Shown: positions 1 through 8,444 of the stretch, piece by piece
How the letters are laid out: each line of letters begins with the position of its first letter
How positions within the stretch are numbered: the first letter of the stretch is position 1
Program-made: the position numbers and the translations under genes
From: a virus
Length of the DNA stretch: 55,421 nucleotides
Virus record (IMG/VR): IMGVR_UViG_3300044729_001120
Span: 1 to 55,421 of that record
Reading direction: 5' to 3' (one strand)
The notes under the pieces: model-generated
The model's database searches: none
What the model was told of the DNA's origin: nothing
Seen by the model: the letters and a program-made list of their open reading frames with translations, nothing else

Positions 1-109
1 GGATCGAACCGGCGCACTGAAGCAGATGTATGAAGAGGACTTCCAGAGAGCGGCGCTGGAGGATAGAGACACGGCGAGCTTCCACATAGTGCCTGATTTC
101 GGGGTGTGA
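1..109 (+). CDS. 3' part of small structural-region protein split by window ends
   Basis: An open frame runs from base 2 to a TGA at 107-109 and encodes about 35 residues with no start inside the window. It joins in frame to the truncated gene at 55345: the last two bases (at) plus base 1 (g) make one codon, giving a 61-residue protein if the molecule is circular. The product is charged (QMYEEDFQRAALEDRD) and has no domain I recognise. The adjacent gene starts two bases after its stop, so it belongs to the head/tail gene run. Confidence 0.7.
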   Translation, partial: DRTGALKQMYEEDFQRAALEDRDTASFHIVPDFGV

Positions 110-110
110 A

Positions 111-461
111 ATGGCGTTTGCAACGGGCAAGTTTTCTTATGCACTCTGCGATAACTGCGGACAGCGATACCCGTACAAGGTTTTAAGAAAGAACTGGCGC
201 GGGTTCATGGTTTGTCCTGACGACTATGAGCCAAAAGAGCCACAATTGCAGCCGTTGCGGTATACTGGTGATGCAATTGCGCTGCGAGATCCGCGTCCTG
301 ACAGGGTGGAGCCGCAGGTGATTTTCGTAGGCTTACCGGGTGACGCAGCCTTCCAGAGTATCGGCAGCGCAAATGGCGGCACAAACATGCGGCCTTTCCC
401 TGAGCAGAACGCGGTTCAAGGTGTTGGATCCATTGGCAAAGTGACGATAGTGATAACCTGA
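111..461 (+). CDS. Conserved phage protein with N-terminal CxxC zinc-finger-like motif
   Basis: A 116-residue protein. Near residues 13-35 a CDNCG motif is followed by a VCPDDYEP motif, so a small zinc-binding knuckle with three or more cysteines is likely. The rest is proline rich, and the C-terminus resembles the GVGSIGKV repeat style of the protein at 1875. It sits just before the head-tail adaptor gene, with one base between them. A virion or assembly role is inferred from position only. Confidence 0.75.
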   Translation: MAFATGKFSYALCDNCGQRYPYKVLRKNWRGFMVCPDDYEPKEPQLQPLRYTGDAIALRDPRPDRVEPQVIFVGLPGDAAFQSIGSANGGTNMRPFPEQNAVQGVGSIGKVTIVIT

Positions 462-462
462 T

Positions 463-1119
463 ATGACATACGACGAGCTAGTCACAAACATTAGGAACTA
501 CACCGAGGTGGACGCTAACGTGTTCACCAACGCGGTTATTAACACGTTTATCACGATGGCCGAGAACCGTATTCTTAGGGACATCGATCTTGATGTGTAC
601 AAAAAAGAGTCAATAGGCTCCATGACCTCCGGCAATCGATTCCTGACGTCGCCAACAGATATTCTGACGCATCGCTACATGTTCATTACCGTTGGCACGG
701 ACAAGGTTTATTTGGATTTTCGCGACACCTCCTTCATGCGTGAGTACTGGCCCAATCCTGCTCTGACGGGTGTGCCAAAGTACTACGCGGTGTGGGATCA
801 GGATACGTTCAACATTGCGCCAACGCCCAATGCGAACTACGCCGTGGAAATGGGGTACATCTACCGCCCTGCACAGCTGTCACCCGCCACCCCAACAACG
901 TGGATCAGCACCAACGCCCCCGAGGCGCTGCTGTACGCATGCCTGATTCAGGCATACAGTTACACCAAGGGCCCAGCTGAGATGCTTGGGTACTTTGATA
1001 ACAGCTACAAGCAGGCCATACAGGGCTTGGGCATTGAGCAGCAGGGTCGCCGACGTCGTGACGAGTTCCGAGACGGCATGATCCGCATACCCATTCGATC
1101 AGATTCACCGGGACCATAA
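463..1119 (+). CDS. Phage head-tail adaptor protein (gp4/SU10-adaptor type)
   Basis: 218 residues, mainly helical at the N-terminus (MTYDELVTNIRNYTEVD, then a helix ending MAENRILRDID) with a beta-rich middle (residues 50-130). This is the usual layout of podovirus adaptor proteins that form a ring under the portal. The basic C-terminal tail (QQGRRRRDEFRDGM) is typical and may reach into the portal. Its position downstream of the capsid genes fits a portal-to-nozzle connector. The family call rests on pattern recognition and position. Confidence 0.7.
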   Translation: MTYDELVTNIRNYTEVDANVFTNAVINTFITMAENRILRDIDLDVYKKESIGSMTSGNRFLTSPTDILTHRYMFITVGTDKVYLDFRDTSFMREYWPNPALTGVPKYYAVWDQDTFNIAPTPNANYAVEMGYIYRPAQLSPATPTTWISTNAPEALLYACLIQAYSYTKGPAEMLGYFDNSYKQAIQGLGIEQQGRRRRDEFRDGMIRIPIRSDSPGP

Positions 1120-1121
1120 CG

Positions 1122-1409
1122 ATGTTTACGACAAGCGGTGGAGGGGCACTGGGCTTAATTAAATCAGCATCCGTCTCGGGCCGAGGCTTTACGCCTGAAG
1201 AGCTGGCTGAAAGTGCAGTGGATAAGATAATTTATATTGGTCGAAGCTCAGACCCGGTCATACGGGCTCAGGCCGAGGCTTACAGAGAACAAATCAAGGC
1301 GGTGTTGATAGCGGCGATGCATCAAGCGATACGCTCCAACAACACCACGCTGATAAACCGATTCCGCGCCGCTGGGCATCCGGAACTTGTAAAATTACTG
1401 GAGAGTTAA
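1122..1409 (+). CDS. Small conserved phage protein, probably virion-associated
   Basis: 95 residues, mostly alpha-helical after a glycine-rich start. The second half (AQAEAYREQIKAVLIAAMHQ and on) looks like two amphipathic helices. It lies two bases after the adaptor and one base before the next gene, so it is co-transcribed with them. I recognise no enzymatic motif. Helical proteins of this kind sit at the same place in other podovirus-like genomes, but their role is unknown. Confidence 0.7.
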   Translation: MFTTSGGGALGLIKSASVSGRGFTPEELAESAVDKIIYIGRSSDPVIRAQAEAYREQIKAVLIAAMHQAIRSNNTTLINRFRAAGHPELVKLLES

Positions 1410-1410
1410 C

Positions 1411-1866
1411 ATGCCTATTAGCATCACAACCGCAATGCCCACCAGCTTTAAAGTAGAAATCCTGAAAGCGGTGCATGACTTTACTGCCTCAACCGGCGAC
1501 ACGTTTAAGATTGCTCTGCTTAAGGCAGCGGCAGCTGGATCTGGCACCTTTGGCGCTGCGACCACTAACTACTCTAATCTAGGTTCGGATGAGCTTGGCA
1601 GCGGTAGCGGCTACACCACAGGTGGCAACACGCTGGTCTCCATCACTCCGGTAGCTGACGGCACCACGGCGATCTGCGACTTTGACAACACGACGTGGAG
1701 TGCGGCTACGTTTACGACCAGTGGCGCGTTGATTTATAACGACACCTCGTCTGACACTGCGGTTGCGGTGTTGAGCTTTGGCGGCGACCAGCAGGTAAGT
1801 TCCGGCGATTTTCAGATTCAATTTCCTACTGCTGCAGCCGCTACCGCGATTATTCGCATAGCGTGA
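1411..1866 (+). CDS. Putative virion structural protein, beta-rich
   Basis: 151 residues rich in Thr, Ser, Ala and Gly with regular beta strands and no lysine-rich or catalytic motif. The N-terminus (SFKVEILKAVHDF) and the body with DTFKIALLKA resemble small phage tail or decoration proteins found next to adaptor genes. The start has a GGAGAG motif 6-7 bases upstream. Function is inferred from composition and location only. Confidence 0.65.
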   Translation: MPISITTAMPTSFKVEILKAVHDFTASTGDTFKIALLKAAAAGSGTFGAATTNYSNLGSDELGSGSGYTTGGNTLVSITPVADGTTAICDFDNTTWSAATFTTSGALIYNDTSSDTAVAVLSFGGDQQVSSGDFQIQFPTAAAATAIIRIA

Positions 1867-1874
1867 GGTGAGTC

Positions 1875-2696
1875 ATGAGCGCCACTACCTACACTAAAGG
1901 TTATGGTGAAGGCGCTTGGGGCATTAATGGCTTCGGGGGCATAGCCCCTGCTTATGCGGTAGACGGTGTAGCGGGTACGGGTGCGGTAGAGCCTGTCACT
2001 ATCCTTGTAACCAAGGTAGTTGCGGTAACAGGTGTCTCCGGCACTGGCAGCGTTGGCGATATATCCCTGCAGATTAACTCCACGATTGTCCCAACGGGTG
2101 TTCAGGGCGTCGGTGAAATAGGCGGGTTCCAAGTCGTCGTAGATGACATTGTGATCCCCATAGGTGTTTTTGGTACGGGCGCAGTTGGCACAGTTGCTAT
2201 TGCGGTCAACGATACGGTGGTTGCGACTGGCATTGAGGGAACAGGAGCCGTTGGCACTGTCTCGATTGCAATAAACGCAACGGTCGTAGCCACAGGCGTA
2301 GAAGGCACAGGCGCGGTTGAAGACGTCGCCCTGCAGATAGACAGCAACGTCACCCCAGTGGGCGTGGCGAGCACGGGCGCAGTTGGCACAGTAGTTTTAG
2401 TATACGATGCAGATGTTACGGCCACCGGCATTGAAGGCACGGGCGCGGTAGGCACAGTTGCGATACAGGTTAACGATACGGTTATCCCCGTGGGGGTTAG
2501 CGCAACCGGCGCGATTGGGCAGGTTCAGATAGCGGTAAGCGAGCTTATAGTCCCCGTCGGAGTAGCTGGTGTAGGCGCTGTTGGTAATGTAAGAATAATT
2601 GGTTGGAACATCGTAAACGATGCGCAGACACCGAACTGGAATGAAATAAACGATGTTCAAACCCCGAATTGGATTGAAGTAGACGACGCTGCGTAG
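1875..2696 (+). CDS. Tandem-repeat (22-residue) beta-solenoid-like tail or fibre protein
   Basis: 273 residues built almost wholly of ten 22-residue repeats that start at residues 31, 53, 75 and so on to 229, of the type TGVEGTGAVGTVAIAVNDTV. Each repeat ends with an alternating hydrophobic strand. The C-terminus has a second short repeat with the motif QTPNW twice, a signature common in phage structural proteins. Such regular short repeats suggest a solenoid or fibrous shaft. It lies just before a tail-fibre-like gene. The exact role is unknown. Confidence 0.65.
   Translation: MSATTYTKGYGEGAWGINGFGGIAPAYAVDGVAGTGAVEPVTILVTKVVAVTGVSGTGSVGDISLQINSTIVPTGVQGVGEIGGFQVVVDDIVIPIGVFGTGAVGTVAIAVNDTVVATGIEGTGAVGTVSIAINATVVATGVEGTGAVEDVALQIDSNVTPVGVASTGAVGTVVLVYDADVTATGIEGTGAVGTVAIQVNDTVIPVGVSATGAIGQVQIAVSELIVPVGVAGVGAVGNVRIIGWNIVNDAQTPNWNEINDVQTPNWIEVDDAA
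1965..2600 (+). repeat. Tandem 66-bp repeats coding for 22-residue units
   Basis: Ten in-frame units of 66 bp. Consecutive units keep the GTGAVG core but differ at many third positions. This shows old duplication held by selection on the protein rather than a recent slippage array. Confidence 0.8.
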
Positions 2697-2704
2697 GAGC
2701 TGAC

Positions 2705-3424
2705 ATGGCAAGTTATTCAAATGATCTACGACTAAAGGAAATCGCCACGGGCGACGAGTCAGGCACATGGGGCACCAGCACCAACACCAACCTCGCCCTG
2801 ATCGCTGACGCGTTTAGCCTTGGCACCAAGCAGATGGCCGCTGACGCCAACGAAACATTCACAATGCCGGATGCCACGGCGGACGGTACACGCTCGCTGT
2901 ACCTGAAGATTACCTCTGCGGTGTCCTTGACGGTAACGCGCACCGTGACACTGGCGCCGAACACGGTGTCCAAGGTCTGGATCATTGAGAACGCTACGAG
3001 CGGCAGTCAGTCGATTACGATATCACAAGGCTCAGGTGCTACGGTAACCATTGCCAACGGCAGCAAGGTGATGATAGTAACCGACGGTGCGGGCGGCGGT
3101 GCGGCGGTAACTAATGCCAACCCAACTACAACGGCGGGTACGGTCACCTCGGTAGGCGGCACAGGCACAGTTAACGGCATTACGCTCACAGGTACAGTCA
3201 CAAGTTCTGGCAACCTTACGCTGGGTGGTACGCTGTCTGGTGTGTCATTGACGACTCAAGTCACTGGAACCCTTCCTTTTGGTAACGGTGGCACAGGCTT
3301 GGCTACGCTTGGAACGGCTGGTCAGGCTTTGATTGTTAACTCTGGAGCCACAGCGTTAGAGTACGGTAGCGCAGGTGTATCAACAGGCAAAGCCATTGCG
3401 ATGGCGATGATTTTCGGATTCTAA
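2705..3424 (+). CDS. Tail fibre-like protein
   Basis: 239 residues. The N-terminal segment (YSNDLRLKEIATGDESGTWG followed by TNTNLALIADAF) is a common start of phage tail fibre proteins that anchors to the tail. The middle is a Thr/Ser/Gly beta region (TVTSVGGTGTVNGITLTG). The C-terminal motif with PFGNGGTGLATLGTAGQAL is also typical of tail fibres. The start has GGAG 8 bases upstream. No chaperone or peptidase domain is visible. Confidence 0.75.
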   Translation: MASYSNDLRLKEIATGDESGTWGTSTNTNLALIADAFSLGTKQMAADANETFTMPDATADGTRSLYLKITSAVSLTVTRTVTLAPNTVSKVWIIENATSGSQSITISQGSGATVTIANGSKVMIVTDGAGGGAAVTNANPTTTAGTVTSVGGTGTVNGITLTGTVTSSGNLTLGGTLSGVSLTTQVTGTLPFGNGGTGLATLGTAGQALIVNSGATALEYGSAGVSTGKAIAMAMIFGF

Positions 3425-3435
3425 GGAGATAGAAC

Positions 3436-3822
3436 GTGGCTAACCCCAACATAGTTAACGTCACAACGATACTGGGCAACACCAGTACCACACTGATCAG
3501 CTCAACGGCTAACCCGTTTGCGACTGCGCTTGTTAACAACGCGGCATCCAGCGGCAAGGTCTACAAGATCAACTCCATTGTTGCTGCGAACGTGGACGGC
3601 TCGTCTGCTTGCGATATCACGATCAGCATCTTCTCTCAGGACGATCTGGGCGGCACGGGTACTGCGATTGCCTCAACGATCTCTGTTCCTGCTGACGCAA
3701 CGCTCATAATCACAGATAAGACCACAACATTCTATCTCTTGGAAGACAGGTCTATTGGTGCTACGGCCAGCGCAGCGAATGACATCGTTGTTACAATCTC
3801 GTGGGAAGAAATATCAAGCTGA
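3436..3822 (+). CDS. Putative virion protein, beta-sandwich-like
   Basis: 128 residues with alternating beta strands, low charge and few aromatic residues. It resembles the proteins at 15687 and 55043 in size and composition (N-terminal stabilising segment, then STISVPADATLIITDK). These three may be a family of small decoration or adhesion-support proteins, by inference. Its start follows AAGGAGAT and it precedes the first RCC1 propeller gene. Confidence 0.6.
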   Translation: MANPNIVNVTTILGNTSTTLISSTANPFATALVNNAASSGKVYKINSIVAANVDGSSACDITISIFSQDDLGGTGTAIASTISVPADATLIITDKTTTFYLLEDRSIGATASAANDIVVTISWEEISS

Positions 3823-3834
3823 TAGGAGTGGCTT

Positions 3835-5031
3835 ATGTCGATGCGATTTAAGGGCGGGGTGATCTCCGCGACTCCCCCGACAACGCTTAGTGGAGTATGG
3901 ACACTTCAACAACAAATGCAAAAACTTGCCGCTGGGTATTGGTCTGGGGTATATCAACTTTGGGCATGGGGGTCTGGGTCCCAATCAGAGCTGGGGCTTG
4001 GTAATAACAAAGCTTATTCTTCTCCAAAACAAGTAGGTTCCCCTACAAACTGGAATTTTGTGGGGGCGACAAAAGAAGGTTCTTTTGCAATTAAAAAAGA
4101 CAACAGTTTATGGTCTTGGGGAAACGGCCAATACGGTCAATTAGGGAATGGTCTTGCTGGCGGTACTAATTTCTCAACGCCTGTTCAAACCGGATCGTTA
4201 ACTAACTGGTTGCAAATAAGTGGCGGCCTATTCAGTGTTCTTGCTGTTAAAACCGACGGAACTTTGTGGAGTTGGGGACGCAACGAATACGGGCAACTTG
4301 GTCTTAACAACGCAGGTGCCGGCGACGCAACTGCCCGATCCAGCCCTGTTCAAGTTGGTGCTTTAACGGGGTGGGCTACGACGTCTGCTGGATCTTATCA
4401 TTCCGTTTCTATTAAAACTGATGGCACACTCTGGAGTTGGGGGCGTAACAATCAAGGGCAGCTGGGTCTTGGAAATAACACTACTTATTCTAGCCCGAAA
4501 CAAGTCGGCGGATTAACTAGTTGGAGTAAAGTGGCTTGCGCTAATGAATCAACGGCGGCCATTAAAACGGATGGCACATTGTGGAGTTGGGGGCGAGGTT
4601 ACGGTGGGCAGCTCGGCATAAATAACACCTTTAACTATAACAGCCCCAAACAAGTTGGCGCGCTAACGGATTGGAGTAAAATTTCAGCTGGATTTAGAAA
4701 TTTTGTTGCGGTTAAAACGGACGGAACACTTTGGTGTTGGGGTTTTGGTGGTCGTGGTGAACTAGGTCAAAACAATACTACGACCAGCTCAAGTCCTGTT
4801 CAAGTAGGGGCATTAACAACGTGGTACGAACCGGGATCAGGAAATTCGTCATTTTTTTGTATTAAAACAGATGGCACACTGTGGGCTTGGGGCTATAACG
4901 GTTCTGGGAGACTTGGTCTCGGAAATACTGCAAACCGTTCAAGCCCTGTCCAGATAGGTACTGCAACTACTTGGACTACGATAGTAAAATCTGGAACTTC
5001 CTATCACACACACGCTATTAAAACTCCTTAA
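3835..5031 (+). CDS. RCC1-repeat beta-propeller protein, likely receptor-binding tail protein
   Basis: 398 residues. After an N-terminal segment (FKGGVISATPPTTLSG, shared in style with the gene at 6806), it has about seven copies of the RCC1 blade motif (IKTDGTLWSWG, then GQLG and SSPVQVGALTNW). RCC1/BLIP-II-type seven-bladed propellers are binding scaffolds. In phage tails such a protein probably contacts host surface glycan or protein. The coding sequence looks AT-richer than its neighbours, which fits a variable host-range locus. It pairs with the paralogue at 6806 around the sulfotransferase gene. Confidence 0.8.
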   Translation: MSMRFKGGVISATPPTTLSGVWTLQQQMQKLAAGYWSGVYQLWAWGSGSQSELGLGNNKAYSSPKQVGSPTNWNFVGATKEGSFAIKKDNSLWSWGNGQYGQLGNGLAGGTNFSTPVQTGSLTNWLQISGGLFSVLAVKTDGTLWSWGRNEYGQLGLNNAGAGDATARSSPVQVGALTGWATTSAGSYHSVSIKTDGTLWSWGRNNQGQLGLGNNTTYSSPKQVGGLTSWSKVACANESTAAIKTDGTLWSWGRGYGGQLGINNTFNYNSPKQVGALTDWSKISAGFRNFVAVKTDGTLWCWGFGGRGELGQNNTTTSSSPVQVGALTTWYEPGSGNSSFFCIKTDGTLWAWGYNGSGRLGLGNTANRSSPVQIGTATTWTTIVKSGTSYHTHAIKTP

Positions 5032-5039
5032 AGGAAGTC

Positions 5040-6809
5040 ATGAACAAAACCCTACATTTCCTCTCAGGCGTACCCCGTTCAGGCTCAACGGTCTTGGCGG
5101 CTATCCTGAATCAGAACCCAATGACGCATGTGTCTACTACGTCTGCTCTAGGCGCAGCTCTGGACGGTCTGGCTACGGCTTGGCATCGTGACAACCTTCT
5201 CGTAAACAACGATCCTGATCGCAGCAAACTGGCTCACACCATGCGCGGAGTGATTGATGCTTTCTACGAAGATGTCCCGAAACCCGTCATTATCGACAAG
5301 GCGCGTAACTGGCCGATCCCGGTCATCATGCAGGCGATGGGTCAAGTGCTGGGTCACAAGCCCAAGATCATCGCGACAGTGCGCTCTATCCCTGACTGCA
5401 TGGCATCCTTTGTCCGTGTAGCCAAGCCAACCAACTTGGATGACTTCCTTGTTAACAGCTCACTCACGAACCACCTGAAAGGCTCCTACCAGACGCTACA
5501 GGGCGGCTACGCTTACGATCCTGAAAGCTTCCTCTTTGTTGAGTACGAAGACCTGCTGGCCGACCCAAAGGCTCAGTTGCAGCGCATACACGCATTCCTT
5601 GACCTGCCTGACTTTGACTACGACTTTGCCAACATTGATGGCTCAACGGTCAAAGAGGATGACGAGAACCTGCACGGTTACTCTGGCCTGCACGACATCA
5701 AGCCGGTACTGGAAAGACAGCATCAAGAAAGCCCCAAGGACGTACTGAAGCACCACTACCCGCAGTTCTGTCAGCCTGAGTTCTGGCTTGAGCGTCCTCG
5801 CACAATCCCTGAGATACACGACCTTGATTTGCAACTGGTGGCCTCACGAATGGGCGACTTTGCCGAGGGCTGGAGACTGTGCCAGAAGCTGGAAAAGGAC
5901 GAGCCTGATAACCACCGTGCAGCCTACAACCGTGGCTGGTACTTGCTGCGTCAGGGTCAGATTCAGAAGGGCTACCAACTGCTGGATCGTGGCCGCATTG
6001 TTAACGTCTTTGGTAACGCCAAGCCAAGCGTCCCCACTCAGCCGTGGGATGGTAAGAGCAAGGGCATCGTTATGCTGCACCTTGAGGGTGGTCTTGGCGA
6101 TCAGATACATCAGGTGAGATACGCCAAGCTGATTGCTGATCGTGGCTGTAAAGTGATCGTGTCCTGCTCTGGCCCACTGGCCTCCCTGTTTGTTGACGTT
6201 GAGGGCGTGTCTGCGGTCATCCAGCACGAAGCGAGCTTTGGCATCTACCATGACTTCTATGTGCAGGGGATGTCTGCTGTAGTGCCTCTGGGGCTTGAAT
6301 TAAGCGATCTATCTGGCAAGCCGTACATCACGAAGCCTAAGACCATTAAAGCCCGTAGAAAGCGTATAGGGCTGCGCTGGCAGGGTCAGTCAGCATTTGA
6401 GCATGACCACAACAAGAAGTTTCCGTATGACCTGCTGTTTGACGCGGTGAAGGATGCAGACGCTGAGTTCATCTCCCTGCAACGCGATGAGGGTGCTGAT
6501 TCGTGCCCGTCTTGGGTTAAGCAAGTCCCGCTGGATAGCTGGGAAGATACCCGTGCTGCTGCGGCATCGTGTGACTTGGTGATCTCATCTTGCACCTCGG
6601 TCAGTCACTTGGCTGCGGCGATGGGTGTGGAGACTTGGGTCGTCACGCCCGTCATGCCATACTTTCTGTATGCCTTAGAGGGCGACACCTGTCCTTATTA
6701 CGATACAATGCGCCTGATGCGTCAGGAAGTGTTCGGTGACTGGACTGCCAGCTTTGAGAAGATCAAAGAGCGTCTGGGTGAGAAACAAGCCTTGAGGAGA
6801 GTTAAGTGA
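5040..6809 (+). CDS. Sulfotransferase - TPR - GT9-like glycosyltransferase fusion
   Basis: 589 residues in three parts. Residues 1-245 are a sulfotransferase: FLSGVPRSGSTVLAAIL at the N-terminus is the 5'-phosphosulfate loop of PAPS-dependent enzymes, and the VRSIPDCMASF stretch matches the 3'-phosphate-binding segment. Residues 265-325 look like TPR-type helices (AAYNRGWYLLRQGQ). The C-terminal half contains HLEGGLGDQIHQVRYAKLI, SCTSVSHLAAAMGV and WVVTPVMPY, as in GT-B enzymes of the ADP-heptose transferase (GT9) or TPR-glycosyltransferase class. It lies between two RCC1 tail proteins and overlaps the second by four bases. Likely reaction: sulfate transfer, and possibly sugar transfer, onto a surface glycan or virion protein. 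The acceptor is unknown. Confidence 0.8.
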   Translation: MNKTLHFLSGVPRSGSTVLAAILNQNPMTHVSTTSALGAALDGLATAWHRDNLLVNNDPDRSKLAHTMRGVIDAFYEDVPKPVIIDKARNWPIPVIMQAMGQVLGHKPKIIATVRSIPDCMASFVRVAKPTNLDDFLVNSSLTNHLKGSYQTLQGGYAYDPESFLFVEYEDLLADPKAQLQRIHAFLDLPDFDYDFANIDGSTVKEDDENLHGYSGLHDIKPVLERQHQESPKDVLKHHYPQFCQPEFWLERPRTIPEIHDLDLQLVASRMGDFAEGWRLCQKLEKDEPDNHRAAYNRGWYLLRQGQIQKGYQLLDRGRIVNVFGNAKPSVPTQPWDGKSKGIVMLHLEGGLGDQIHQVRYAKLIADRGCKVIVSCSGPLASLFVDVEGVSAVIQHEASFGIYHDFYVQGMSAVVPLGLELSDLSGKPYITKPKTIKARRKRIGLRWQGQSAFEHDHNKKFPYDLLFDAVKDADAEFISLQRDEGADSCPSWVKQVPLDSWEDTRAAAASCDLVISSCTSVSHLAAAMGVETWVVTPVMPYFLYALEGDTCPYYDTMRLMRQEVFGDWTASFEKIKERLGEKQALRRVK

Positions 6810-8032
6810 GTCAAAAATATCCCGGCGGTTTGATTAGAAAGACACCTCCCACCACTGTCGGCCCTGTCGATGGCGAGGGCGGCTCTGCGCCGGGTATCTG
6901 GACACTTGAGCAGGCAATGGAGTTGCAGAAGCAGAACCTGTGGCCGAAGCCGTTGATACCAAGAGCGCTTTATAGTTGGGGACAAAACGCCGCGGGTCAG
7001 CTTGGTCAAGGTTCTACCACCAACCTTTCCAGCCCTGTACAAGTAGGGTCTGCGACTGATTGGGGCAAATATGCTGCTATCGGTAATGCTCATGCATTAG
7101 CCCTAACATACAGAGGCGCACTGTTTGCTACAGGGCAGAATGCTAGTGGTCAACTTGGTTTTGGCTTCACGTTTATGGATTTCTCAACTTTTTCACAAGT
7201 TGGAGCATTGACAAACTGGCTTGATGTAGTGGCAACAAACGCTTCTTCTTCATTTGCTGTAAAGAAAGATGGAACTCTATGGTCTTGGGGTTTTGGAGGC
7301 TCTGGTGTTTTAGGTCACAACAACACTACCAGTTTTTCATCACCCGCGCAGGTTGGTTCTTTGTCTACTTGGTATCAAGTAACCTCGAACAATAGTTTTA
7401 CACTTGCAATAAAAACAGACGGCACCCTTTGGAGCTGGGGGGAAAACAGCTACGGTCAGCTTGGTCAAAATAATACAACTAACCGCTCTAGCCCTGTTCA
7501 AGTTGGTGGATTAACTAATTGGGAGCATGTATCTGCTGGCAGTAATCAATGTGTTGCTATCAAAACGGACGGCACCTTGTGGAGCTGGGGTCGGAACGCT
7601 AATGGTGAACTTGGTCAAGGTGATACCACCCACCGTTCCAGCCCTGTACAAGTAGGGGCGCTAACTAATTGGGCTAAGGTTTCGTCCGGCCAAAATTTTT
7701 GTCTTGCTATTAAAACAGACGGCACCCTTTGGAGCTGGGGTCAAAATACTTCAGGACAACTTGGTATTAATAGCGCCGCTGGTGAGAATCGCTCTAGTCC
7801 TGTACAAGTAGGGGCTTTAACCAATTGGGCACAAATATCGGCTGGTGAAGGTCACGGCTTAGCTATGGACACGAGCAATAAATTGTTCGCGTGGGGATTC
7901 AACTCCTCCGGACAGATAGGTCAAAACGATACAGCCAGCCGCTCTAGCCCTGTTCAAGTTGGTGCTTTAACCTCGTGGACAAAGTTGGCAACTAACCAAG
8001 GAAACTCATCTTTGGTCATAAAATTGCAATAA
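6806..8032 (+). CDS. Second RCC1-repeat beta-propeller tail protein
   Basis: 408 residues. It starts with GTG overlapping the TGA of the upstream gene (GTGA), which indicates translational coupling. The N-terminus (YPGGLIRKTPPTTVGP) parallels that of the protein at 3835, followed by six to seven RCC1 blades with the same DGTLWSWG and SSPVQVG signatures. It is a clear paralogue, so two propellers flank the glycan-modification enzyme. Alternate receptor-binding heads or a hetero-oligomer are possible; which one cannot be told from sequence. Confidence 0.8.
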   Translation: MSQKYPGGLIRKTPPTTVGPVDGEGGSAPGIWTLEQAMELQKQNLWPKPLIPRALYSWGQNAAGQLGQGSTTNLSSPVQVGSATDWGKYAAIGNAHALALTYRGALFATGQNASGQLGFGFTFMDFSTFSQVGALTNWLDVVATNASSSFAVKKDGTLWSWGFGGSGVLGHNNTTSFSSPAQVGSLSTWYQVTSNNSFTLAIKTDGTLWSWGENSYGQLGQNNTTNRSSPVQVGGLTNWEHVSAGSNQCVAIKTDGTLWSWGRNANGELGQGDTTHRSSPVQVGALTNWAKVSSGQNFCLAIKTDGTLWSWGQNTSGQLGINSAAGENRSSPVQVGALTNWAQISAGEGHGLAMDTSNKLFAWGFNSSGQIGQNDTASRSSPVQVGALTSWTKLATNQGNSSLVIKLQ

Positions 8033-8045
8033 CAGGAGATACCAA

Positions 8046-8444
8046 ATGCTTTTCGTCAAAATAGTAAACAATGAAGTAACGCAGTGCTGGGACACTCAGC
8101 CTCCCGCTGGTGAGTCAGGCTGGAAGTCAGCCATCGAAGTGCGCCCTGCTCTGACACCTAACCGTCAGCAGTACACAGCTCACAGTTTTGACATCACTAA
8201 AGACCCCGTAGAGATCGTCTGGGGCGTGGTTGACATTACTGCTGAAGACCGTAAGGGTGGACTGCGCTCACAGGCTGCTGCTGCGTTCCAGCAAGTTGTG
8301 CAGGAAGAGATGCGTAAAGAAGTCGATGACTTCCCAGAAACTCAGTACAACGCTGCAACGGTTGACGCTGCTCGCATTGCCTTTGAAACTCGCGTGACTG
8401 CAATCAACGCAGCCACTACGCATGACGAGCTTGATGCGCTGTGA
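8046..8444 (+). CDS. Tail fibre assembly-like small protein
   Basis: 132 residues. The N-terminus (MLFVKIVNNEVTQCWDTQPP) and the long C-terminal helical region with charged repeats are typical of short proteins that follow phage receptor-binding genes and act in fibre assembly or as a C-terminal cap. It starts after GGAGAT at 8036 and ends overlapping the next start (GTGAG). The role is inferred from position and general shape. Confidence 0.5.
   Translation: MLFVKIVNNEVTQCWDTQPPAGESGWKSAIEVRPALTPNRQQYTAHSFDITKDPVEIVWGVVDITAEDRKGGLRSQAAAAFQQVVQEEMRKEVDDFPETQYNAATVDAARIAFETRVTAINAATTHDELDAL

Noticed and set aside
1965-2600. Possible CRISPR array
   Set aside because: Repeats are in frame, contiguous, 66 bp, diverged, and have no spacers; they encode a repeat protein.
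3835-8032. RCC1 proteins as eukaryotic-type chromatin regulators or horizontally acquired host genes
   Set aside because: Their position, tail-like N-termini and pairing around tail genes fit receptor-binding virion proteins better; bacterial and phage RCC1-type propellers are common.
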